64,000 nucleotides of DNA from Heterobilharzia americana (taxonomy: Eukaryota; Platyhelminthes; Trematoda; Strigeidida; Schistosomatidae): contig OX104130.1 of NCBI GenBank assembly GCA_944470555.2, positions 58,437,491 to 58,501,490 of the forward strand. The letters run 5' to 3'. Under the pieces are notes generated by a model that worked only from the letters and a program-made list of their open reading frames with translations, was not told where the DNA came from and searched no databases. Positions 1 to 13,800 of the stretch are shown here, in pieces. Position numbers and translations under genes: made by a program. The stretch's first letter is position 1; every line of letters begins with the position of its first letter.

Positions 1-2111
1 AGCTCTCATATGTGAATAGATATTTACGACTGTACAGCTAAAGTATCAGAAAGATTTTCTTTATTACTGAAAACCATTCAATAAAATCTAAACCTTTTCA
101 ATTTAGAAATAACTTGTCTCGGGGTGACGAAATATTTTACTAAATAAAATGAAAAATGAAAATTTAATCATAGTGGTTAGGTGACTGGGAAAATACAGCT
201 TTGTGAGATGAATTAGTCAGATGAGGGTGGTTGTAGGCTTCATCTTGAACAGACGAATGAGATATCTAGCAATTGGATCGGTTTTTTCTCTGCACTAAAT
301 TTCGAATCAGCTTTTGTGGTATCGGACTACTCACTTAGTCCAATAGTACATTTCACTCTCATTTTTCTCAGCATGGTACATTGTAGGTGTGACTAGCTTC
401 AAGGCAAAATACATTAAAAGAAACTGGTAAAAAATATCGCCTATGTAAAACATGACATTGTGTTACTGTTTCTACTATACATATATGGTTATACGATTGT
501 CCGGTCCGTTATTATTTTTGAATAAACACTGGCTAAATTGCTTTTTTTCATCTGAAACCTCTAAAATTCATAGTGATTGCTCATCAACTAGAATTTCTCT
601 TCAACGTCTCATCAGTGATCTAGAATAGAAAGATATGGAGAGAGTGCACAGATCATCGTTTAAAAACACTTGCAGTTATTGAGTAATTTTCATCTTTTTT
701 TCAATGACAATAATCGGACTATTGAAATCCGGTTACTTTTTAGTTGATCAATCTTTCGGAATTCTTGGATGCAGTTGTTTAAGGACTTAATTAATGTAAT
801 TTTGAGGTGTCTCAACAAGTTGTCTAGAGTAACGTTGCAGCAGCTTTTCAAAGTAACTTTCGGTGGACTTACGCTCTCACACTATTTGAAAGCCACTCAG
901 CCTATTGATCATATAATACCAGTTAGTTTGGAATGTTGGAAATTAACCTGAAATTCTAGAAGTATTCTACAGTACGCATCCCATGCATTGTATAAAATGT
1001 CACTTCCTCAGAATTTTCATTGAAATAATTTTGAATGTAGTGATTTCTCAAAGCTCTTATATTCAAGCATTATTGTTGGCTTGCACTCGACTCCCTAGTT
1101 CGCATTCAATGTTTCTCATACTATTTAATCGGTCTTCATACTTTAGACAACATTCTACACCTTGCACTGTACATGATTACCTGCCACACTATGAACAGTT
1201 AACGAATAAGTTAAGGCTGCGTAATACACTTGACCTTCTCCAGAATTACCCTTGACCACTCCTGTCAGTAAATTAATCAATCACCAGTGGTTAACCGATG
1301 TGATTGTCTAGTGCTTAGTGCAAAGCCCTAGACAGTTGCACTGTTCACCTACCTGTGACCAATTCGTGTAAATAATCCAGTCTCACAGAGTGTCAGTCAT
1401 GGTAGAAGTAGTCTAATTGTTGAGTCTCTGACTTCATCACTAAGTGACGCTTGTTCGAATAACTGGAAGAATGCCAGTTCTCTTATGAAAGTTCTATTCA
1501 GAGTAGCGTAAAATTCACAAACTACTCGAATTCTTGCCTAGAATCTAATCTAACATAGACAACAAGAAACAGTCGAAAAATAAATTCAGTTATGCAGTTC
1601 ATCTGGGAAACATCTATGAAAATTACGAATATTTTAACTGATAAAAAACTTATTTTACTAGAGATGCTGAGCAGTTTTGTGTTTAGCAACCAGCCACATT
1701 TTCTTGTTGATAGATACCTTTACTAGCATCGAATGATTTTTTGGCTGATGTGTTCATGGATCAGAATTCTGGGTCAGAGAGGACCGACTGGATTTTCAGT
1801 TTAACCTAATGCGTAGGAAGATATAATTGGTCATTATATACTGATATAAATGCATTTAATGATTGTTCACAATTTCAGCTGATCTTGAAGGCCGCTTACT
1901 TTAATTATGAGCGTAATGGATATCTATAAAATGGGGTGAACAAGGCTTAGCCCCTCGAGAAATGAGCGAAATAAGCACCATCCAAAACCTTAACAATCAT
2001 TTAAAAAAATTAGGAGAACGGAATGTGGAAATCGCTTTAAATAACATCGAATAGCAAAATTACTTTACTTAAATAAAACCGAAACGTCTTATTTTCCTAG
2101 GTGACGATCAC
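1..2111. other. Upstream flank of the M8 protease gene, no gene recognised
   Basis: Non-coding sequence upstream of the protease gene. No exon, promoter motif or RNA gene could be supported apart from one weak tRNA-like stretch, listed separately. The short ORFs at 769-951 and 983-1255 have no recognisable family. Confidence 0.5.
1400..1475 (+). repeat. Possible tRNA-derived (SINE-like) remnant
   Basis: The stretch reads like a decayed tRNA: an A-box-like GTAGTCTAATTG is followed about 40 bases later by a B-box-like GCTTGTTCGAATA. The arms do not pair well enough for a functional tRNA. I infer a tRNA-derived short interspersed repeat. Confidence 0.3.
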
Positions 2112-3007
2112 AAACGTGCTTGGTTAACTAGTTCAGTAGTTACTAGCCGGTCCTAAGCCCAGGTAAAGATGAAAGGTTGGGAATAGGGATGGCAACACTA
2201 CCCCAGAAAACCAATCCAACCACTACAGAAACTCCAAAGCACAGACAAAATATAAAACATAAAGACAAAAGTATTCCTCGCTGGAATCAAAGACACAAAA
2301 TGGCGCCAGTTGGTGAAAGCCTTCAGGAAGCCAATTGACCAATGTGTCTCCTCTCTCTCGATGAAAGCGAGAGTGAATATGGGGACATGGAATGTCCGCA
2401 CCATGTTTGAACCTAGCAAGGCAGTCCAGATTAGAAAGGAGATGAGAAGGTATGGCATAGAAGTGCTTGGAATCTGCAAGGAATCTGCAGACGGAATGGA
2501 AGTCGACTCCACAAACTGTCAACTGGAGAGTCAATAATCTACTCCGACATTGTCACTCAGACGACAACCACGAACAAGCACATTGAGTTCTCGAGTGGCT
2601 ATCATGATATCTCAAAGAGCATCGAAGGCCCTCTCTCATGCAGTGGAAACCAATCTCCTCCTCCAACATCAGGATCATGACAGCAAGATGGATTCAACTC
2701 AAAACGAAGCAAAGTCACAATCATTCAATGCTACACACCCACGAGTAATGCAGATGAAGAGAAGAAGGAGGAATTCTACAGACAACTGCAATCAGCATTC
2801 GACAAGACCCTTACCCAGTTGGCGACATCAAAATCTATTCTAATGAGTGACATGTTTTAATGCCACACTGGGAGCGGACAACACAGGAAGAGAACCAATC
2901 ATGGGTTGAGAGGAACTCGGTGAAGTGATGAACGAGAATGGAGAATTGTTTGCAGACTTCAGTGCATTCAACGATTTGGTGATTGGAGGCAGTGTGTACA
3001 AACACAA

Positions 3008-3008
<1 letters not shown>
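2112..3008 (+). mobile_element. LINE copy 1: 5' end fragment of an RTE/SR2-like retrotransposon
   Basis: About 0.9 kb nearly identical to the reverse complement of 17810-18708. It starts with the element's 5' untranslated part and the beginning of the APE-type endonuclease: a MGTWNVRTM motif near 2379 followed by QIRKEMRRYGIEVLGI. The frame then breaks at 2535. The later GDFNA motif of the family, which carries a catalytic Asp, reads as TCFNA near 2855-2870. The copy stops inside an AAGAATA that merges into a TA microsatellite at 3009. It keeps the 5' end and lacks the 3' end, the reverse of normal LINE truncation, so the missing part was probably lost after insertion. Class assignment (RTE/SR2-like) rests on remembered family motifs. 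Confidence 0.8.

Positions 3009-3062
<54 letters not shown>
3009..3062. repeat. (TA)n microsatellite
   Basis: An uninterrupted TA dinucleotide run at the broken 3' end of LINE copy 1. ORFs across it encode only an IY repeat and are not genes. Confidence 0.95.
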
Positions 3063-3065
<3 letters not shown>

Positions 3066-4812
3066 TGCATATCCCAATACGCATATGTGCATATGCTTGC
3101 ATAGGCACATACATAACCTGTACATATATGTTCATATACATGACATGAAGCATAGAACGTGTAAATATATCATTGTATCATTGCATTTATGTATCACTTC
3201 ATAGAATTTCTGTATTATCTTAATTAACTTAAAGCTTAGTGTATTCATTCTATTAGGATTTGAAGTTAAATTGAAATCTGATGTTTGTGGTAGAGTGTAG
3301 TTTCATATTTGATTTTTATTGGATATAGCACAACAGTGTTGTTTACAGGATGATGTTTCGAGCAGCATTTAATGCCCATAATCAATTTAAAGGGACTACA
3401 CTAGCTTCCTACTCCACTTTCATAGTTCAACAGCTCTTCATTCTTTCATTTAAATGGTATTAGAAATTTTCGAAATACTTACTATTTGTGATGAATCAAT
3501 CTTGTTTCATTTATTTGTTATCGGTTCCATGGACAGAGATTCCGTAATCGGTCAAAAATCCCCATCTAATTATACTGGACTTAGCATTTTCATCCTATCT
3601 TACCGTGACTTAGTTAGTGCATGCATGGCGGTAGCCAAGTTTTCCTGTAAATTACTTACCGTAGTTGGGTGTTTCAATCTATATTTCGTTAGATTTCTGT
3701 GCACCGTTATCCTGAATTACCTAGATCGGCGACTTTGACATATGTACTTGAACATCCAATAATCATATAACATTCGATAAGTGGCGTCATTTTGCTCAAC
3801 TGGATGTGTTGCATTTCTAAGCCCACAGTATGTTTTTCTGAGTGAGTTTATGACTTCAAATGCCAATCTAATCCCATGTAGAATTTCTGATATCTCTTCT
3901 GAAAATAAAGACACTACAGTGGATTTGAATTTTTCTAGAGAGAATAAATCTTACTATTAGCAGCTGTTTGAATGTCACTAGAATTAGTCATGCGTATACG
4001 CCCATTTTCGACAAACCCAAATAGAAATTTATGTAGATTTATTCCCTTCCACCGAGTTACAATTCTGTAGAGAATTCATTACCAATTTGATACAGATTCC
4101 ATCTCAAACCTAACAATAATATTACAATGTTTGCTCGGTTCCATCAACTATTGGGTGATTTGTTAAAAAGACTTCAACGATACCGGATTTAAGTCAACTA
4201 TCTGCACATTACACCTCCCGATCCAAAAAAATCAATAGCTTACAAATAACCATTGCCTACCAAGTAACTATCTTCACCATACAAAATTTATTCGTAAAAG
4301 CATTTTGTGGGAAATCATGCAGCTTGTTAGGTGATTATTTGTTCAATCTGTAGAAAATCCAAACGTTTTGAGCTTTAAGGCTAGATACATAAAGTTCCTA
4401 AGACATTTAAAACTTAAAATTTTTTAGAAGAATGTAGAGCTCGAGTCCTGACTGAGCATAATCCTTCACTGACCCATTACATGTTTAGAAGTGAATAAGA
4501 GGAAATGAGAAAAGTGTTTCAGGATTCAGCAGTGACAAGGACACGTCAATTGGTAATCTACAGTTACTTGAAATTAGTTTACTGATGAAATGGACACGGC
4601 AAGCAAACAAATATGATTTGTTCTTTCTGCACCGTATAAAAATGTTAATACTGACACATGACCACTAAAAAGACCTCTGAAACTACTCTAATGCCAGGAG
4701 CGGCGTACTGACATCACCACCTCAGCTAATTTCTCACGCTTTTACGAAAAAAAAGATTTAAGACGACCTGCTATAGCATCACGTATTAATGTTCACTTTG
4801 AATGCACTATAG
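3063..4812. other. Proximal 5' flank of the M8 gene, contents unrecognised
   Basis: No coding or repeat feature recognised. The promoter and 5' UTR of the protease gene should lie here. I saw no motif strong enough to place a transcription start. Confidence 0.5.
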
Positions 4813-4893
4813 ATGTCTGTAATTCTTATCATTTTGCATTTGTGTCTTTTTAATGAGAACTATGTGCACGCTTTAAGCATAAGAACTACTGAA
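4813..4893 (+). CDS. M8 protease exon 1 (signal peptide, residues 1-27)
   Basis: ATG at 4813 opens 27 codons with a hydrophobic core (VILIILHLCLF) and a VHA-LS cleavage site near residue 20. It ends in phase 0 at GAA before a GTGAGT donor. The start was chosen because this is the only upstream exon seen that is in phase with exon 2 and supplies a signal peptide. Confidence 0.85.
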
Positions 4894-7800
4894 GTGAGTT
4901 TTTTATTTATTCAGTATGAATAAAACAATTATCTGTAGCAGGATGTCAGCGGAACATCATCTGGACCACGCGATGGACATAGTTTCACAGTTGGTGAAGA
5001 ATTTCGTGTTCAAGTGGTTCTCAGTGAAGATATTAGAAGACTAACACTATTCAGCAATTTCAAAGTAAGTAACATTTTGTGGATCATTGTTAATAATGTA
5101 ATCAATGTTTCATCATTATTGTGCAATGGATACGCTTATGTTAAGTGCATGGCAGTCACTGGTTGTTAAGAATGTTGTGTACCTCTTAAATTTACTGAAA
5201 GACTCTTTGCCAGAATCCAATACTTGCAATCTAAGAACCCAACTTGGAACTTACATATTATACAACAAAATAGTAAAACTCCGTTCAAAGCTGACTATAC
5301 TTTACTGGTAAACACTGGAAGTGCCGCCTTCCTAATGATGCAAACTGACTTACTGTTCTGTTTCCCGTTGATTCTAATAAAGCTCACTGGATAACCTTTC
5401 AGGTTAAAATATGTAGTTTTTAAAAATTGTTGCTGAAACTAGACTATTTCAGAGTAGAATTGGAAAACGTTAATCGTATACTTGTCTCAATCTTCCAAAT
5501 TTCGTTATTTTTACGTGAATCTACCTAAAATTCTTGTATTGTTATAAAGTTGGATGAAATATGTTCAAAGATAGTTCGCTAACAGCTATCTTTTCATCAC
5601 AGCTAGTTTTCTACTCAACTTTAAATAACGTTCGGCATAATAACCAGTAACAGTTATAAGCATTTCTTCTCACTGTCAGTAAAGGTACCACTTGTCGGCA
5701 TTGTTATCATCCTAGTATATGATCCATACTTTATCACTGAGCACACAGTTTGAACACTAGTAGTCTCATAATGCAACCATTCACATGATACAGTAGGGAA
5801 GAGAACAAGCTAACATTCGTTATTCTAGAACACAAGACTGCAAAAATTGGCAGAGGAGTGCTCTGATGTTGTCGAGGTTTCGATATCGGATTAATGAATC
5901 AGTTTCAACGCCTCCGCCTACAACTATGTTTCAAGGACTATATTTTAAGTTTATGACAGAGAAAGAAGATACTTATGAAGGGATCACCTGCTATTCATTT
6001 CTTATTAAGATTTGAGGGGACATAGAACAACAGTTGAACAGAAATGTTACGGTATCACGTCTTTATGATGATGTGGTCTTCAAGTTAGTATTCATCGTAG
6101 ATTGACGTCCGCTGGAGGAACAATAAAAACCTGGGAGCACTAGACAGTTGATGTCAGTCTACGATGAATACCATCTTGAAAATATTTCTAAATCCCCGCA
6201 ACTCCCTCAAAATACGATGGTGTAGTTAACAGTTTGAAACAGAACACGCACTGTGTACTATAGAGGACAGAATAATCTACTGTAAAAATACACTTCAACA
6301 CGTTAAAAGTATGTAAGTACATTATTTTTGTCAACTGAAGTTAGAACAATTTTACTATCAAGTTTAGGGGAACAATACATGAACTTAAGTATTGTAGTTG
6401 AGTTAAGAGCAAAGCTGGTGATCGGAAGAGTAGATGAACTGACGTTATCAGAGCCAAAACTAGCGAAATGCACAAATAGTTGTCAATATTCAAATCCATG
6501 CAACAATTTGGTGCACAGTATTTTAGTATGATGTCCCGACAGTCAATCGGTAAGATGCCCAGGTCGATTTTAGTTTTGTGCTGGAATGCATTCATCAGCA
6601 ACACCAGTTTCCTCATAGTCGCACATATGCCCTGCTGATAACTGCTAGAAGCACAAAATCGACCTGAAGCGTCACAGTGTCACATCATTTCACTTAGCGG
6701 CCACATTGCACAACTTGGCTGATAAACTTCTATCAGTACTGATCACAAAAGAATACACATTTGCATCGGTTATCCTTTGGTGACCTGTGCGTGTATGATG
6801 AATTGTTGACCTGTGTCTATGAAACTTCTGTTTCTATTCGCGCCTTACCTTCATCTGTTTTTCTGAATAATATCTTTATTCAAATGTTATTCTAGGCTTT
6901 TGCAATGACCAACAATTCATACATGATATTGCTCATCTCATCCAATGATTCGTTGTGTAATAACAACTGTTACAGGCAAGTTGGTGGGTTTAGGAGCTCA
7001 GAAATTCTGCCAAAATATCTCAATAGGTATCTTTCAACCAGATGTTTTGAAAGTATTTGTAAATTGACGGTAGAAGTGATACTTTCTACAGTTTCTAAGG
7101 GGAATGATATAAGATCCAGCACTTTTAAAAGATGAACTTTGACATTCCAACTTCAACGAGTGGTTTTTATAAACTGGCAAAGTTTAAGTAGCTAACTATG
7201 AAACTGTGTCAACTTCTTCACCAACTGTCAGCTCCAGTCAACTAATGAACTAATTTAAAGTAGTCATCCAAGATACAACATGGCATTCCTGTATGATCAC
7301 ATTTGACCTACAATGCATGACCATAGATTATTTATATCGGTTATGCTAAATAAGCAGAGAAGTCACTGAAATATACCAGACTTAAGCTAAGGGATGTGAA
7401 CGGTTTTCTACCACATTGTAAAGAGAAATGCACAACAGGTAATATACACTACTCTTGGAAACTTAACTCCAAATTTTTAGTGCTGTTTACTAATGTTAGC
7501 ATTTAGATTAGAAGAATCATAGCCCTCAAGTGATTAGACTGAAATGAATCGATTTTTATCATCTAGCTTTATGAAGCCTTGTTTGTCAACTTATAATGTT
7601 ATCAAAACGTGTGTAGTCGCAGCAATAAATTGATGCAACACGTAACAGAGATACTTCAGAATGAGTAGTGAGACAAAGATATTTCATCCTCCACCGTCAG
7701 CATATTTTTTTGAATGAGTTGAGTGTAGTAATAAAAGTATTCAACAAAAGCATGATATTCAAAAAGTATACGTATCCAATTATTCCGCCTCTCTAATTGT

Positions 7801-10800
7801 TACTGTTTAATTATCTATGATTGCAAAATGTCTTTGCAGCTGTTCTCCAATACCATAATTTCCTACCAGGTCTTGATACATACAAAATGACTGTCGAGTC
7901 TGTCTGTCGAACGACAATATGTAATGTATGCAACGCATTAATATATATAAGACTACTTAGGTGTAAAAATATCTAATTCAGAAGCATCTAGAGGCTGCTG
8001 GAAATAATAAAGTTCAACACTGTAAAACTTTGTGAGTTTATCTCAGAGGTTTGAATAAATTTAAACGTCTAACCGCCCTAATAGCCTTAGTATTTGTGCA
8101 TCCAGTTTAGCGTAAGCATTTTGTTGAGTTCATCATTCACAGTAAGAATATTACATCTGTTCTAAAGGAAACTGAGGAAATTCATCCATAGGGAAACATA
8201 GTATATAGATGAATCTTTTTCATATAATGATTTTCATGTCACTTTCAGTTTAAACCAATGATTTAATATTTACTGACATAACTAAATTGAAGAAATATCA
8301 TACTGAACCCAAACAAACACCATTGCTGATATACAACTACATTTGATTGGAGTTTATCTAATCAGTGTGATCCATGGATTCACTGTGAACCAATATAGAA
8401 AAGGCAAAAGTTTCATTTTTCCTTAAGTTCTCAGCCGAGTAAAATCGCCATCCTAGCCAGCATAAATTCACTTAACTCAATTATCTCATAAGATCCACGT
8501 CATTTTCAACTATGACTGCACTCCAGTGTCATAAGAAAGCATTCTTTCTTACTCCTTGGTCGATATTCTCAAATAGTTACATAGTTTTGTTCTGATGAGA
8601 TACGACTAGCTTGTTGATCAGATGTGAATAAGAAGGATGCAAGAAATGCACAGATATAATAGTCATTTTTTTGATTGATGCCAGGGATTATCATACTATG
8701 ATTATGAACAGAATTAAGTTCAAGCATATGTCGAAATGTCTACCGGTGTCTATCACACACACTAACTAATATTAATATGAATATTTCAAGTTGTTATTCA
8801 TCGAAGACTGACATCAGTTGGAGGAACAAAGGAAACCTGGGAGCACTGGACAGCTGTTTCGTCCTAGTATGGGACTCCTCAGCAGTGCGCACCCACGACC
8901 CCACCAGCAGTGCTCCCAGGTTTCCTTTGTTCCTCCAACTGTCAGTCTTCGATGAATAACAACTTGGAATATTTCCAAATCTCCACAACCCCCTCAAAAT
9001 TTAATATGAATATACCAATTTCTGAAATTATACTGTGTCACTTCTGATGAAATAGTTATCTGAGGAATTAAAACATTCTCCATTATTCAGATTAACTGAG
9101 GTTAACAAGAGCCGCAAATATATATTACAAATAAAATGAGACAAACAAATTCAATAAGCTAAGATTTCTACCGTTTTGGTTGTACGTGAACTAGATTCAC
9201 ACTGAGCAAAAGGCATTTATCTGCATATACAGTCTGCTGATAATTAAGGTCAACAGTCTACTTTATGCCGCCGATAAACAGAACCAATTTCAAAGTAGTA
9301 GGCTGGTGGTGGTTATTCTTTGTGTTTTTTGCCTAAATAGAATAAAAAATTGAAAAGTTTTTAGCTTGAATATTTTATTATTCTTCATTTGTCTCATAAT
9401 CTGAAAACCCAGCATTTGAAGAGGTTTTAATCGAAACATTCTACAAATGCCAACTGCCATAGTTTGGCACATGCTGTACTAAATTTTAACTGCAATTGTA
9501 ACACGTAGGTTTTGTTTCTACTGCCAAGAGTATGTCGTTTGTGATTGTTGGGACAGTAACACCATTTTTACTGACTTACTGATTCTTCGGGTGACTGCGC
9601 ACTCATGTAACTTTTTCATCAAATTGACAAGACCGCTGTTTACTGACTGCTTTTACCTCTTATAAGCCAAAAAATATCTTGTTCAAAATATTAGAATTCT
9701 CCGAATAAAGAGTGTGAGACTGAATCTGAAAAACGTTTTTTCCCAACAAATATGATAAAATAATGTTTACGAGAGAGTTGACTAATAGAAATCATTGACA
9801 CATATAAAATTCAATAAATTCTGTTGCCTGCATACTTTTTTTGTATAGTTTCCCAAAAGGCTCAAAATGTGTTTTTACACCTACTTATGTGATTATTTGC
9901 CATTATAGGAGCACATGAAGTGTTACATTCGGAGGCTTTCTTAAAATTACTATTTCAATGCAGTTTTGACTAAGTTCGCAGATAACACACATTAAAAATG
10001 ATTCGTTCGCGAAATTGCTCATAAATATCACGTAGTATAAAAATGATTCGATATGCATGTAAACTACTGTTGTATGTAGCAACAGTCTTTGCAATGTCAA
10101 AAATACCCACACTGGTATTCTATTATACCTAATAAAAGTCCTATGATATGTAATTTTAGAAGATTGTTAGACAAGCCTTGAAATTCTGGACAAAGGCAAT
10201 ACATCCCAAAGCCATTATGAAACGACCAATTCTACTAGAACGGTAAGCTACTATCTGACATATAGATTAATCTGTTATTAAACTATGCCAGTCATGAACT
10301 ACGTTTTTCCAATATTGACAAATATTATCCAGACAATAACTTCCCTAACATCAGCTATCAGCTGACCGCTGATATGTTTCATTTGGTTCTTCCTCTTCCT
10401 CTTTTATTAGTATGGTAGTGAGTGATGTTGACACTGTGAAAACAGAATGGAAGCTTGTTGGAAGGAGGCTACACAATCTGTCACTTTATGCAAGATACCA
10501 GGCAAATTAAGAGCACTACCTTAGGCATTACCATTGAAAATAAGTTAGATGCAAGTACTTAGAAGAAAGAAGAATGAGTGTAATTTAATAATTGAAATGG
10601 TTTGATACTGTTGAACAGGTTTGAAAGCATCCATCGGTTAAGTAGGAATTGATGAAGCAACTGTAGTATCTAAGGGCAGTCAGATGGCTCCATCCACTTG
10701 GGATCACAACATTATATACAGCAATAAAATTGCTACCATATACTTTATTCAAATCGAAATAATCATTCAAAGGAGAAGAAATAACTATAGGAGCCTACAA

Positions 10801-13800
10801 TATCAACTGCAGTAACTTCTTACACCACTCTATGGGACATTCACGTCCACCATTATTTGGCTGCCTGCAAGAACATAAACTAGCTGTCAAACGTCAAGAT
10901 ATGGAGTTTCTCACCTCAATAAACTGTGATAGTAACAACAAGATATTCGACTAAGAAGATTTTTGAGTACTTCAATGTGCAAGTTCTTAGAGGCCTATCA
11001 CTGAAGCCAAATAGCACTTAAGGTCACATTAGAGCGTTATCTATATACATATTGGAGGTTACAGTGAAAATATCTCTCTGAAGAGATGAAATAACGGTTT
11101 AAGTGACTGCTTGGTCATCTCTTCTTTCAGGTTGTCCAATCATTTTTCATCATAAAGATATAAGTTTTCTCTAGTTCACTGAGAGAAGGCTAGAAATAAA
11201 TATTTTTCATGCCTCTTCAATGAAATGCAGCTCTACTTTTCTTGCAAACCCGATGCTTTTTAAGCGATGTCGACTTGGATAAGCTTCATATTAAATTATA
11301 AGAAGTGATACATTCCACGAAATATTTGAATGAAATGTGTGTTGAATGCTAGAAACAATACTGACTTTCACAACACTGCTCAGAGTGTCACTAATTCAAC
11401 TTGAACTCAAGCAGAAAACTATTCTACGTGTGTCATTTTATGCTCAAAATTATTTGCACAAACTCATACTCCTAAATAATGTTGTTATATCAAGATAGCT
11501 TCTTCCAGTGTATTATGCATACAGAAACAGATTTGGTTTGAAAGAATATTACTTGAGAAGTGAATCAATGATTTCAGTTATATTTATAATATTAGGGATA
11601 ATAGTAGAGAAGACTTTCAGCTCATGGTGAGAATGACAATTGTTTGATGTTCTTCAAGGTTTGAGATCTTTTCATCAGTAGGCTTCACCAGTAGTACTAA
11701 CTTCATAAAGAAGTCTTTATGAAGTAAATTCTGAGGTCCTCCAGCCTGGTGATTTACTATCCGAGAACAAAGCACAGTGCTCAGTGACCTTCAAATAATT
11801 ATTGCTGATAATGATATTATTAGTAATGGTGAACTGCGTGGCGAAACTAATACTTTTTTATCGAATATCATTTCTTATCGGCAGTCAGTAGACAGCACGC
11901 CAAGTAATTTCACCACCTATTTCTACATACAGTCTGCATACTGAGTTCTAAGTAATGAAAACAAAAATAACAACAGAGTACACAAATTTACCTTCGTTGT
12001 TCAAAAGGTAGTAGGTTTTCTGATATGCCCTTCAACAGCTGTTCTAAATACATGCATTGGTTGAAAGTCTATGTGAAAACGAAAGCGAACCCTGAAATGA
12101 CTGCCTATTAACCCTTATGATAACTGGAAATGAGATTCCCAGTAGTTCTCTTTCTGGCTTATGCGCAAGTGTATCTCTACTTCCTTGGTTCACATGGATT
12201 CAGTCTTCAAAATGAGAAAGGCATACATTTTGAAAAATTCAGTGTATAAGGCGTTCACCAAAACTTTAAACTTGTGTAGTCTTAATGCACTTACGAATGT
12301 TAGGTTACCCATTTTTAATCAACTCAGAAACCATGTGTGTATGTCTGTTGGTTTCCAGTTAGATCTTTGCAAGAGTGGTGAATCTAAAGATCGATAAATA
12401 TAATGTGCATAGTATATTTTGTAACTCGCTTTCGACAACAATGTAAATGCCATTCTTTATTATGCTAAGTTTGAGAAACATTGTTAGATTTCTTTAGGCG
12501 ATTAATTATTTTACTCCTTCTTCTTATATCAGTAGTTGTAAACATCGAGTTCGTTCGATAATGGATCCCCGTCAACACTACTGCCAAGGACAATGTGATA
12601 ATCGGACTGCGTGCTTGGGTATTCCGATTCCAGAACGCTATTTACAGGTTTGTAATCGAACCAAATGAAATAAAAATTAATCTTTTATGGCAACATGTAA
12701 TCTGTACATAACTCAACAAGCACAAGTAGTATTGTTGTATTCCTCTGATAACAAATATGTATGCATAGATTAGCATACGCATTTTTTAGAAAACTCTGGA
12801 AACACGGGAAGAAAACTGTTGTTTGTTCAATCAGCAACCTGTTAAAAGTAATGAAACTTTATTGAATATGTTGTGCTCTACTTTAGCTCCTTGACTAATA
12901 CCACAATATAGAACTTAACTACTGCTTTTTCGGATACTTGAAAATCAACAATCGCAATTGATGCTGGGTGATGATTGAGGGTGAAATGAAAATTTGGGCC
13001 ATGATGGGATTCGAACTAGCCACTATGGATGAAATAAATCCTTATTTCTACCGTATCAACGTTCTTTGAGTGTTTTCGATAATCGAATCGACGAGTATTT
13101 ACTTCCAAATACAAAAATTCATAAAGTCCTTACTTTACACAGAAAAATGTTGTTTCGTATTTCAATGACTGATTTCACACAAATCTTGGAGTACATCAAT
13201 TGAAGTATGATATCAGGTCAAGTTGCATGTATGGAAGAAATCAGTAATCCATATTCCCACTGAAATGAGTAAATTAAATTAATGTGGTAATTAGTTCATT
13301 TGAGTTGACAGAAAATTCTATTGTCTTTTCATTTAATTTAACACAGGATTGTCAAACTTCCGAAAAAGACATAGTGAACAAAGTGAAAACAAACGGAGAT
13401 GTCAGCAAACACTTTCTTCTTTTTATCGGAAACAAGAAAACGCCCGTTACAGAAAGACGTCTCGCGTCCGCTACGATATGCCTCCAGGATCTAGACACAG
13501 ACAGGTAAACAACAACATTCTGAATTCTTTTGTATGCTTTTCATATTGGTAATCTCTTAAAACAACTTTAGAAGCTTTTTAAGTTTACTCACAATTTTAT
13601 TTTTTTGAAATGGCATTATTTATTCACTGAAATAGACTAGAAATTTCTATTCCCTTGTTTAAGGAAAAGAACTCATTGTGGTTTCGTGAAAACTGAGTTT
13701 TAATAACAATGGTTGTTTACCAAACCTTGAGTGTAATTAAATATCTAGCTGCATTTTCTCCACATCAACAGATATTTTGACGATAGTTAGTAAGAAGTGG

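Noticed and set aside
983..1255. ORF with PCTVHDY, reminiscent of an M8 propeptide C-x-HD motif, as an upstream protease exon
   Set aside because: The spacing (C-T-V-H-D) is not the usual one, there is no good donor in a phase that fits, and a signal-peptide exon directly adjoining exon 2 was found at 4813-4893.
2835..3153. ORFs encoding IYIYIY repeats, also at 30682, 38062 and 55636
   Set aside because: Translations of TA microsatellites.
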